From assembly GCA_947454235.1 (NCBI GenBank), contig CANGIY010000001.1, forward strand, positions 496,001-560,000: 64,000 nt of DNA, written 5' to 3'. Position numbers and translations under genes: made by a program. The notes under the pieces are model-generated. The model was not told where the DNA came from and ran no database searches. It worked only from the letters and a program-made list of their open reading frames with translations. This document shows positions 15,943 to 23,882 of the stretch, piece after piece. Numbering within the stretch: position 1 is the stretch's first letter; each line of letters starts with the position of its first letter. The stretch comes from Chitinophagaceae bacterium (GTDB lineage: Bacteria; Bacteroidota; Bacteroidia; Chitinophagales; Chitinophagaceae).

Positions 15943-18900
15943 ATGAAGGATAAATTTAAAGAGTTTAAACCGTCGAGTTGGGCAATTGACAACAAAACGG
16001 CAACATACATTATAACGATTATTGTTACTTTAATGGGGTTAATGGCCTACCTGAATTTGCCTAAAGAGCAATTTCCGGAAATCAAAATCCCACAGATAAT
16101 CGTACAAACCGTGTATCCGGGAACATCGCCCGAGAACATGGAGAATCTGGTGACCAAGCCTATTGAGAAGCAGGTTAAAAACCTCACGGGCGTTAAGAAG
16201 GTAACCAGCAATTCATTCCAGGACTATTCGATTGTAATCGTTGAGTTCAATACCAACGTGAAAATTGATAAGGCAAAGCAGGATGTGAAAGATGGAGTAG
16301 ATAAAGCAAAACAAGATTTGCCGAAGAATCTGCCGTTCCAGCCTGAGGTGAAAGATATTGACCTTTCTGAATTACCGATTATGTCGGTGAACATTTCAGG
16401 CGATTATGACTTGAAACGCCTGAGAAAGTATGCCGACAAAGTAAAAGACAACATTGAAGCGCTCAAGCAAATCAAGCAAGTGAATCGTGTTGGTGCACTT
16501 GATCGCGAAATTCAGATCAATGTTGACTTGTACAAAATGCAGGCTGCAGGGCTTACGTTCGATGACATTGAGCGTGCTGTAGGCTCTGAGAACTTGTCGT
16601 TGACGGCAGGTGAGGTGGCGATGAACCAGCAGAAAAGGGTATTAAGCATCAGGAATGAATTCAAAGCTGCTGACCAGATTGCAGGTTTGATTGTGAAAAA
16701 TCAGAATGGCGGAGCGGTAGTATTGAAAGATATTGCTCAGGTTGTAGATAGTTTCGCAGAACAAAAGAGCTATGCCCGCCTTGAAAATAAAAATGTTATT
16801 ACCTTAAACGTAATTAAAGCAAAGGGTGCTAACCTTATTCAGGCATCTGATAGTATCAACAGCCTTGTTACAACAATGCGCACACGGGGCGATTTGCCTA
16901 AAGACTTGAAAGTGGTAATTACCAACGATCAGTCTCAAACAACCCGTAACACATTACACGATCTTATTAATACAATCATTATCGGCTTCCTTTTGGTAAC
17001 GTTGATTTTGATGTTCTTTATGGGTGTGACCAATGCGCTGTTCGTAGCACTTTCGGTGCCTTTGAGTTGCGCGATTGCCTTCATGGTTATGCCGACGATT
17101 GGGTTTACGCTGAACATGATTGTATTGTTCTCGTTCCTGCTGGCACTGGGTATTGTGGTGGATGATGCGATTGTGGTTATTGAAAATACGCATAGGATTT
17201 TCGACAATGGAAAAATGGACATTAAAAAAGCCGCTAAATTTGCTACAGGCGAGGTGTTCTTACCTGTGCTTTCGGGTACAGCAACAACCCTTATGCCATT
17301 CATTCCGTTGGCATTCTGGAACAGTGTTGTAGGTAGTTTTATGTTCTTCCTGCCTATCACGCTTATCATTACGCTTGTGGCTTCGTTGCTGGTTGCATAC
17401 ATCATCAATCCGGTGTTCGCTGTTAGCTTCATGAAACCTGAAGACCACACTCACCCTGATTCGAAGAAAATTACGAAGGGCAACAAAATTGCTACTGTTG
17501 TTTTGGTGTCACTTGCGCTTATATTCTATATTACCCGCAATGTGGGCATGGGTAACTTCCTCATGTTCCTGGTAGGTTTTATTTATTTCGAGAAATTTGT
17601 TTTGGCTGGTGTCATTCACAAGTTCCAAAATAAAACATGGCCGGCATTCCAGGCCTGGTATACAAGGTTACTCACTAAATCATTGAACTACCCAATTACC
17701 ATTATTGTAATAACAGTATTGTTATTGCCTGTAAGCATTGCGTTGTACCAAATGAGGAAACCAAACTTTGTGTTCTTCCCTAATGCCGATCCGAACTTTG
17801 CTTATGTGTACCTGAATCTTCCTGTGGGAACCGACCAGGCATATACTAACGAAGTGCTTCATAAACTTGAGGCAAAGGTGAATAACGTATTGGGTAATGA
17901 CCCTGAACATGGAAAACTCAACCCGATTGTAAAATCAGTAATTGCAAACGTAACAGTTGATGCCGTTGACCCTAATGGTGGTGAAATTGGCGACTTCCCG
18001 AACAAAGGAAAAATCACTGTGGCATTTGTGGAATATGAAAAACGCCATGGAGTTTCGTCTGCAGAATACCTGAATAAAATTCGCGCTGCAGTGCATGAAT
18101 TCCCGGGCGCTGAGATTACCGTTGACAAAGAAGGCGGTGGACCGCCATTACCAAAACCTGTGGTTATTGAAATGACAGGTGAAAACCTAGATACGCTAGT
18201 AGCGTGTGCTGAAAATATGAAACGCTTTCTGGGTGCAAAGCAAATAGCGGGAGTGGAAGAGTTGAGAAGTGACTTTGATGCCCACAAACCTGAAATTGTA
18301 TTTGATGTTGACAGGGGCAGAATGAACAACCAAAGCGTATCGACTTATTCGGTGGCAATGAACTTGCGTACTGCGATTTTCGGTAAAGAGATTTCCCGTT
18401 TCCGTGATGCGAATGACGATTACCCTATTAACTTAAGGTTGATGCAATCGCAAAGGCAAGATATTGATGCGGTGAAAAATATGCCGGTTGTATTCCGTGA
18501 TATGGGTATGGGCGGTATGATAAGAACTATTCCGGTATCATCTTTTGCTGATATTCACTATGGCGAAACGTATGGCGGCATTAAGCGTAAAAATCAGAAA
18601 AGGATTATTTCGCTGTCTTCAAACGTTATCGCAGGCTTTGATGAAAATACGGTCGTAGCTGCGGTACAAGGTGAAATCAACAATTTCCATGCACCTGCCG
18701 GTATCAGTATCCGAATGGGTGGACAGCAAGAAGACCAGATGGAAACTATGGGCTTCCTGGGCAGTGCAATGGGTATTTCTGTGATGCTCATCTTCCTCAT
18801 TCTCATTCTACAGTTCAACTCATTGAGCCGCACACTGGTTATTATGAGTGAGATCATCATGAGTATCATTGGTGTAATGCTGGGGTATGCTGCTTTCGCA

Positions 18901-19335
18901 CCTACATTCTCAATGGTTATGAGTGGTATTGGTATCATCGCATTGGCAGGTATTGTAGTGCGGAATGGTATTCTTGTGGTTGAGTTTATGGACTTGATGC
19001 TTAAGGAAGGTATGGCGCCGCGTGAAGCGATTATTGAAGCAGGTAAAACGCGTATGACACCGGTGTTGTTGACTGCGACTGCTGCTATTCTTGGTCTGAT
19101 TCCTTTGGCCGTAGGTCTCAATATCGACTTCGGTACGTTGCTTTCTGAATTCAATCCGAATATTTTCTTTGGTGGCGATTCATGCGCATTCTGGTCTCCA
19201 TTGGCATGGACTATGATTTACGGTTTGGCATTCGCTACTTTATTGACATTGATTGTAGTACCAGCAATGTGTTTGGTTGCGCTGAATCTAAAAGCAAGGT
19301 TTTCAAAGTCGAAAGATGCTGAATTAGCTGAATAG
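15943..19335 (+). CDS. RND-family multidrug efflux transporter (AcrB-like)
   Basis: An 1130-residue inner-membrane proton-driven pump. The first membrane helix is followed by PKEQFPEIKIPQIIVQTVYPG, typical of the family. In helix 4 the proton-relay pair is seen in LGIVVDDAIVVIENTHR. PREAIIEAGKTRMTPVLLTA is the matching signature of the second half. Between the two halves (about residues 510-560) there are two extra hydrophobic stretches, ATVVLVSLALIFYIT and FLMFLVGFIYFEKFVLAGVI, so more than the usual 12 membrane segments are predicted. Last gene of the operon; a terminator follows. The substrate range is unknown. Confidence 0.94.
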   Translation: MKDKFKEFKPSSWAIDNKTATYIITIIVTLMGLMAYLNLPKEQFPEIKIPQIIVQTVYPGTSPENMENLVTKPIEKQVKNLTGVKKVTSNSFQDYSIVIVEFNTNVKIDKAKQDVKDGVDKAKQDLPKNLPFQPEVKDIDLSELPIMSVNISGDYDLKRLRKYADKVKDNIEALKQIKQVNRVGALDREIQINVDLYKMQAAGLTFDDIERAVGSENLSLTAGEVAMNQQKRVLSIRNEFKAADQIAGLIVKNQNGGAVVLKDIAQVVDSFAEQKSYARLENKNVITLNVIKAKGANLIQASDSINSLVTTMRTRGDLPKDLKVVITNDQSQTTRNTLHDLINTIIIGFLLVTLILMFFMGVTNALFVALSVPLSCAIAFMVMPTIGFTLNMIVLFSFLLALGIVVDDAIVVIENTHRIFDNGKMDIKKAAKFATGEVFLPVLSGTATTLMPFIPLAFWNSVVGSFMFFLPITLIITLVASLLVAYIINPVFAVSFMKPEDHTHPDSKKITKGNKIATVVLVSLALIFYITRNVGMGNFLMFLVGFIYFEKFVLAGVIHKFQNKTWPAFQAWYTRLLTKSLNYPITIIVITVLLLPVSIALYQMRKPNFVFFPNADPNFAYVYLNLPVGTDQAYTNEVLHKLEAKVNNVLGNDPEHGKLNPIVKSVIANVTVDAVDPNGGEIGDFPNKGKITVAFVEYEKRHGVSSAEYLNKIRAAVHEFPGAEITVDKEGGGPPLPKPVVIEMTGENLDTLVACAENMKRFLGAKQIAGVEELRSDFDAHKPEIVFDVDRGRMNNQSVSTYSVAMNLRTAIFGKEISRFRDANDDYPINLRLMQSQRQDIDAVKNMPVVFRDMGMGGMIRTIPVSSFADIHYGETYGGIKRKNQKRIISLSSNVIAGFDENTVVAAVQGEINNFHAPAGISIRMGGQQEDQMETMGFLGSAMGISVMLIFLILILQFNSLSRTLVIMSEIIMSIIGVMLGYAAFAPTFSMVMSGIGIIALAGIVVRNGILVVEFMDLMLKEGMAPREAIIEAGKTRMTPVLLTATAAILGLIPLAVGLNIDFGTLLSEFNPNIFFGGDSCAFWSPLAWTMIYGLAFATLLTLIVVPAMCLVALNLKARFSKSKDAELAE

Positions 19336-19354
19336 AGATTCAAGATTTTTTTTG

Positions 19355-19387
19355 AAAGGAGGGCTGCGGTTAATGCGCCCTCCTTTT
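19355..19387 (+). terminator. Intrinsic terminator of the efflux operon
   Basis: Ten-pair stem AAAGGAGGGC (19355-19364) / GCCCTCCTTT (19377-19386), 12-base loop, T run after. It begins 19 bp after the RND stop. Confidence 0.85.
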
Positions 19388-19431
19388 GCATGTAGAAAAT
19401 ACCGATGGTTTTATTTACCCTTTGTAAATGT

Positions 19432-19439
19432 TACCTTTG
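19432..19439 (+). promoter_or_regulatory. -7 promoter element of the GGGP synthase gene
   Basis: Exact TACCTTTG. It overlaps the upstream ATG at 19428, which therefore cannot be the translation start. Confidence 0.55.
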
Positions 19440-19490
19440 CACTCAGGTGCATTCCCGGTTGGGTGGGCAAGGATAAAATATCAGTTATTA

Positions 19491-20231
19491 GTGCGACAAG
19501 AATTAGTTTATCAGCAATTAAATCAGCTCAAGCAAGACAAGAAGACCGGTTTCGCCGTTCTTGCTGACCCTGATAAAATAGGACTGGGAGAAATACCTGA
19601 ACTTGCTCAATTATGTAATGAGGCATCAGTCGATTTTCTGTTCATAGGCGGTAGTTTATTAATGCACGACCAGGTAGCAGCTTGTATCGATGCATTTAAA
19701 AAGGAAAGTTCAATTCCGGTTGTTTTGTTTCCGGGCAGTCCATCGCAGGTGGTGCGTAATGCTGATGCTTTGTTGTACCTTTCATTGATATCTTCCCGCA
19801 ATCCCGATTTGTTAATTGGGCAGCATGTTACCTCAGCACCAATTGTAAAGGCGAGCGGGCTGGAAGTTATTTCAACGGGGTATATGCTGATTGATGGTGG
19901 AGTGCCTACTTCGGTTTCTTACATCAGCCATTCTATGCCAATACCGGCAAATAAGCCTGAAATAGCCCTGTGTACTGCTTGGGCAGGAGAGATGTTGGGT
20001 AATAAAGCTATTTACATGGATGCAGGTAGTGGTGCTAAAAATCCAATTCCTAAAGAAATTATTCAGCTAGTGAGTGCCAATTTGAGTATTCCTCTTTTTG
20101 TTGGCGGGGGTATTCAAACGCCTGAAAAAGTAAGGGAAAATAAGGAAGCAGGCGCTAACCTGATAGTGGTTGGAAATGCAATTGAAAAAGATAAGTCGCT
20201 AATTAAAGAATTGGCTGCAGCAACGAGATAG
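19491..20231 (+). CDS. Geranylgeranylglyceryl/heptaprenylglyceryl phosphate synthase
   Basis: About 246 residues from a GTG at 19491. The frame opens at 19428, but the promoter -7 box sits there and family members begin close to the FAVLADPDK motif. A TIM-barrel prenyltransferase that makes an ether bond between sn-glycerol-1-phosphate and a polyprenyl diphosphate. Visible signatures are FAVLADPDK near the N-terminus, DFLFIGGSLL, VLFPGSPSQV, STGYMLIDGG, YMDAGSGA and FVGGGIQTPEKV (phosphate binding). The enzyme is best known from archaeal lipid synthesis, but a Bacteroidota branch exists. The lipid product in these bacteria is not settled. Start choice is moderately sure. Confidence 0.9.
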   Translation: MRQELVYQQLNQLKQDKKTGFAVLADPDKIGLGEIPELAQLCNEASVDFLFIGGSLLMHDQVAACIDAFKKESSIPVVLFPGSPSQVVRNADALLYLSLISSRNPDLLIGQHVTSAPIVKASGLEVISTGYMLIDGGVPTSVSYISHSMPIPANKPEIALCTAWAGEMLGNKAIYMDAGSGAKNPIPKEIIQLVSANLSIPLFVGGGIQTPEKVRENKEAGANLIVVGNAIEKDKSLIKELAAATR

Positions 20232-20295
20232 AGGTGACTGCATCACGATTCTCGATTTAATTTCGTATTTTCACAATTACTAATTTAATTCTGTA

Positions 20296-20730
20296 ATGGG
20301 ACAGAGACTGGATGCCAAAAAAATGGTTGCGGACTTCTTCGAAGAAACAGCCATGTTGGGTATTTCCAGTGGTTTACCTGCTTATAGATTGTGTTGGGTC
20401 CTTAACAAGTATTTTGAAATTGACTTTGTTTGTGAACCTGAAATGACCAATACATTTTACCGAACTGAAAAAGAGGTGTTTTATTTTCCTGTTTTTCAAT
20501 ACGAATTACCCAATTCCACCAACCGGTACATTTTGTACAAGTTGAAATCTAATAAAGTTTCGTTGCTGCCTGAAATAAGTTCTTTTGACTACCTATGGCT
20601 TATTCAGACGGGATTTCCCGAGGAAGATGCAAAAACAATAGGGAATGGACTCAAGAAAATTCCTGAGGTGACGATTTCGCGTTACATAGAAATCGATGAC
20701 CTAACCAATTTGAAAAATCTACTTGTTTAG
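20296..20730 (+). CDS. IPExxxVDY-family protein
   Basis: A 144-residue protein of a small Bacteroidota-only family named for a conserved motif, here LLPEISSFDYLWLIQ at about residues 94-108. No function is known for the family. It is soluble, with aromatic-rich N-terminal half and no signal peptide. It follows the GGGP synthase by 64 bp on the same strand. Its stop overlaps the stop of the convergent beta-helix gene by three bases. Confidence 0.88.
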   Translation: MGQRLDAKKMVADFFEETAMLGISSGLPAYRLCWVLNKYFEIDFVCEPEMTNTFYRTEKEVFYFPVFQYELPNSTNRYILYKLKSNKVSLLPEISSFDYLWLIQTGFPEEDAKTIGNGLKKIPEVTISRYIEIDDLTNLKNLLV

Positions 20731-22193
20731 TTTGAATGCTGGTAGCAACCAATATCGTACCCTCCGCTTCCGCTAGGAACCCTGTTTGTGCCTTCTAAAT
20801 CTTTTGCCGGCAAATAGTTTGAAGTGCCTGTGCCAACTGCAGGTGAACTTACGGGAAGATGAAAATCTTCTTTTGATGCGTCCTTGAATAATGGATCAGT
20901 GTAAACGCAGGAATTAAATTTGGCAAAAGCTTCAACCTGAGTACCCTTCTTTACAACACAGTGATCAAATAAAAGGCGTGCATTTGTGCCGGCTGGTGAG
21001 CCCGAAGTGTCGCATACCATTTCACTGTCAAGGCTTCCCCAAATAATGCAGTTGCGCATTACCACGTCAACATTTGAGTATATGTATTCATTTAAGCTCA
21101 ACTGCAGCCAGTTTACAACACCCACTGTAGGATTATTTGTGTGGCTAAGCACATTACTTCCAAAATTAGCAAATGTGCATGAAGTAATAGAGTCTTTGCC
21201 GCCAAGAATGACTGCAAAAGCTTCACCACCGCACCCTTCAACAAGACAGTTTGTTGCGTTGATAGAACCTTGGAATCCGAGCAACCCATGCCCGATTGAG
21301 TTTTTTACAATAGAGTTGGTGATATTAAGTACACCGCCCGAGTCAACCTCAAGAGCTGCAGGCTGAATGCTGTACCCGTAATATGGAGTAGAACCTCCAC
21401 AGTTTTTAATAATTGCTTTGTTAATATTAGCCGTGCCGCCACCAATTACATAAATGCCTCCCCACTCACCAGGGTAGCCTACATACCCGAAATATGCTCT
21501 GTCGAGGCGGTCGCCCTGAAAAATAGTGCTATCGCTGGGTTGAGTAGCAGTTTGCCCGACATTCAAAGTGCCATACACAAAGAATCGCGCATCCTGATGC
21601 ATATAAACTTTGCATCTTGGAGGTATATTCAAAACAGCACCACTTCCTATAGCACAATGGTGTAGAACAACATAGGGTAGTATTGTATCCCAGTTGTTTT
21701 TTGAAGTTCCATTGTTGGCTGCTACAAGGCTGTCGCTTACTATGTAATGCGCATTTTGTCCGTAAGCGGTGAAGGGTATCGAAAAGTCTTGATTATTCAA
21801 CGTAGCAATGAGCCTGTCTGTAACTATAAACGGCGTTGTAACATTTGTAGGGTCTATGTTTACAGTAGCAAACACATAAATACTATCGTGCGGTGCAATG
21901 TGTAAATTGGTGATATTGTTTCCTTGATACCCATCGACATTTAAATGAAAGTAAGAACCACTTCCTTTTTCAAGGCGCACCGAGCTTACCACGATAGGGT
22001 CACTTTGCCTGTTGTAAATAACAAGTCCCGTTGTGAAACTACCCGCCGCAGTGAACACTGTATCGAAAGTCAGCGTGTCGGTTGAAAACGCAAGCGTACC
22101 CCCGGATGTAAGCAATTGTTGTTTCTTACACGAGAAAATACCCGTGGTAAAAAACATGATAACGACCAACTTTAAAAATATACGGGTGTTCAT
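20727..22193 (-). CDS. Right-handed beta-helix repeat lipoprotein
   Basis: A 488-residue lipoprotein. I start at the ATG complementing 22191-22193 because it gives the leader MNTRIFLKLVVIMFFTTGIFSC with a lipobox; 13 more codons are open upstream. The N-terminal 130 residues form beta strands, with LTFDTVFTAAGSFTTGLVIYN and ITNLHIAPHDSIYVFATVNI common to this Bacteroidota lipoprotein group. The rest is a parallel beta helix (GGIYVIGGGTANINKAIIKN, LEVDSGGVLNITNSIVKNS, DVVMRNCIIWGS), ending SSPAVGTGTSNYL and GGYDIGCYQH. Such helices often bind or cleave polysaccharide, but no catalytic residues are identified. Surface or periplasmic location is inferred. Confidence 0.82.
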   Translation of the reverse strand: MNTRIFLKLVVIMFFTTGIFSCKKQQLLTSGGTLAFSTDTLTFDTVFTAAGSFTTGLVIYNRQSDPIVVSSVRLEKGSGSYFHLNVDGYQGNNITNLHIAPHDSIYVFATVNIDPTNVTTPFIVTDRLIATLNNQDFSIPFTAYGQNAHYIVSDSLVAANNGTSKNNWDTILPYVVLHHCAIGSGAVLNIPPRCKVYMHQDARFFVYGTLNVGQTATQPSDSTIFQGDRLDRAYFGYVGYPGEWGGIYVIGGGTANINKAIIKNCGGSTPYYGYSIQPAALEVDSGGVLNITNSIVKNSIGHGLLGFQGSINATNCLVEGCGGEAFAVILGGKDSITSCTFANFGSNVLSHTNNPTVGVVNWLQLSLNEYIYSNVDVVMRNCIIWGSLDSEMVCDTSGSPAGTNARLLFDHCVVKKGTQVEAFAKFNSCVYTDPLFKDASKEDFHLPVSSPAVGTGTSNYLPAKDLEGTNRVPSGSGGYDIGCYQHSN

Positions 22194-22282
22194 TGTTGCG
22201 TAAAAATAGTGAATCGAAGATATAACGAACAAAAGTTGCCATTTATTTCTAACTGAAAAGCCGTTAGGTATTAAATTTCAGC

Positions 22283-22310
22283 TTGTCAACATCATTTTTA
22301 TCTAATTTTG
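22283..22310 (+). promoter_or_regulatory. Promoter of the SAM hydrolase gene
   Basis: TTG at 22283-22285, a 17 bp spacer and TAATTTTG at 22303-22310. The GTG start at 22315 lies 4 bp beyond it, so the mRNA is predicted to be leaderless. Confidence 0.55.
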
Positions 22311-22314
22311 TAGA

Positions 22315-23076
22315 GTGCCTGTTATTGCTTTAATATCTGATTTGGGTTATGAAGATGCCGCTGTTGCAGTGGCAAAGGGATTGTTTTTATGTAAACTCCC
22401 TGAGGCAGTAATCGTAGATATAACACACGAGGTCCGCCCTTTCAATACGGCACAGGCAGGGTATGTTCTTAAAAGCTGCTATGAGTCATTTCCTGAAGGC
22501 ACATTCTTTGTGGGGTTTGTAGATATTTTTTATCGCGAAGAGCCAACATTAATATTACTGGAGTATAATAGGCGTTACTTTTTGATGCCCGATAATGCTG
22601 TACTTCAATTATTCCTGAACGCCAAACAATGTGAAGCAAGTATTGTGAAAGTATTCAGCGGCGTGCACCGCTTGGTAGAGTGGGTTAATGCATGTATTGA
22701 CGTGATATCTGGAAATGGTGATAAAGAAACAACTACTATCCAATTTAAAGACACGATTCCAACTGTAACTTTAGACCAAAATAAAATAAAGTGCGACGTG
22801 CTGTATATTGACGCTTATGAAAATGTTGTACTGAATATTACAGAAGATGAATTCAATGAATACAAGTCCCTTGGTCGGTTCGGTTTAAATTTCATTCAAT
22901 ACGAAAGTATAACCGCAATAAGCAAGAATTATGCTGATGTAAGAAAGGGGGCGAAGTTGTGTCGGTTTAATGAACAGGGTTTTCTTGAGATTTCTGTGAA
23001 TAACGGACGCGCAGCTAGTTTGTTTGGTCTGAGGTATGGTAGTCCGCATAACAAAATTTATATAGAGTTTTCATGA
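22315..23076 (+). CDS. SAM hydroxide adenosyltransferase (DUF62) family protein
   Basis: A 253-residue protein starting at GTG. It resembles the DUF62 family, which hydrolyses S-adenosylmethionine to adenosine and methionine and is related to bacterial fluorinases and chlorinases. The N-terminal strand ALISDLGYEDAAVAVAKG replaces the usual TDFGxxDxYVGxxKG, and PEAVIVDITHEVRPFNTAQAGYVL is the strongest family match. The C-terminal domain has DVLYIDAYENVVLNITEDEF, matching the GxVxxIDxFGNxxTNI motif in divergent form. Because these motifs are relaxed, activity is uncertain. It overlaps the next gene by four bases. Confidence 0.82.
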   Translation: MPVIALISDLGYEDAAVAVAKGLFLCKLPEAVIVDITHEVRPFNTAQAGYVLKSCYESFPEGTFFVGFVDIFYREEPTLILLEYNRRYFLMPDNAVLQLFLNAKQCEASIVKVFSGVHRLVEWVNACIDVISGNGDKETTTIQFKDTIPTVTLDQNKIKCDVLYIDAYENVVLNITEDEFNEYKSLGRFGLNFIQYESITAISKNYADVRKGAKLCRFNEQGFLEISVNNGRAASLFGLRYGSPHNKIYIEFS

Positions 23077-23366
23077 TTGTACGATTGGTAAAAATGACGT
23101 TTCAACCTGAAAAGGTGGTTGACTTTGTGGCATTGTTTGAAGAGCGCAAACATCTAATAAAGGGCTTTGAAGGGTGCATGCACCTGGAGTTATGGCAAGA
23201 CACCGTGCAGCCCAATGTGTTTTTCACCTATAGTCATTGGGAAAATGAACAATTCCTCGATCATTACAGATATTCAGCCTTTTTTAAAGACACCTGGGGA
23301 AAAACAAAAGTCCTATTTGCCGACCAGCCAGAAGCCTGGAGTGTGAATAGGAAATCAGTAGGGTAG
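23073..23366 (+). CDS. Antibiotic-biosynthesis-monooxygenase-fold protein
   Basis: A 97-residue dimeric alpha-beta barrel (ABM) protein. It starts MIVRLVKMTFQPEKVVDFVALFEE, has CMHLELWQDTVQPNVFFTYSHWENEQFLDHYR in place of the family's LxxxxExWxs centre, and ends in a short tail. Members include quinol monooxygenases and haem-degrading proteins, but many have no known role. No haem ligand can be assigned. Translation is probably coupled to the SAM hydrolase through the ATGA overlap. Confidence 0.8.
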   Translation: MIVRLVKMTFQPEKVVDFVALFEERKHLIKGFEGCMHLELWQDTVQPNVFFTYSHWENEQFLDHYRYSAFFKDTWGKTKVLFADQPEAWSVNRKSVG

Positions 23367-23882
23367 GTCACTTAGGGCATTAATTTGAATATCCTTTCAT
23401 CGAAATTTTGGAAGACAAGGCCTTGATTCAGAAATACTGGGTTGCAAAGACGCAGAGATATTTTGATTTATTGAATTAAAATTCAGTAATATGATATCCT
23501 GTGGTTATTTTTAGTCAAATACTAGGCTATTTTCCAACACTCAGTTTTTGAGCCCTATTTTAAATCAGGAAAGGATTTTGGCATTTTTGATTAAATACAA
23601 AACCTAAAGCTGTGAGTAGTAAAATTCTATGTTATTTTCAAACTTGCAAGTCGTTCTGGTATAATTAATCACAGGTTTATAACATCGGGTAATAATCATC
23701 GAAGGGTAAAAAAAATAGTCGGAACTATTGTTGTGTTTCTAATATTATGCCTTATCTTCACCGTATTTTTTAAAATGCCCTCATTTTGCGCAAAAGTGAG
23801 GCGTTTAGAAATTGAATTATTGTAAACAAGATTTGGTAACCATACCAGCATATAAAGCAAACTAAATAAAACGAGGATTTTT
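23367..23882 (+). promoter_or_regulatory. 516 bp upstream region of the giant repeat gene
   Basis: A+T-rich and without a credible gene. It contains the near-perfect palindrome CCTCATTTTGC|GCAAAAGTGAGG (23779-23801, one unpaired G), about 80 bp before the giant gene. I could not find a clean TTG-N19-TAnnTTTG promoter. The leader just before the ATG is A-rich, as is common for Bacteroidota genes that lack a Shine-Dalgarno site. Confidence 0.35.

Noticed and set aside
19428-19490. ATG at 19428 as start of GGGP synthase
   Set aside because: The promoter -7 element covers it, and the family begins near the GTG at 19491.
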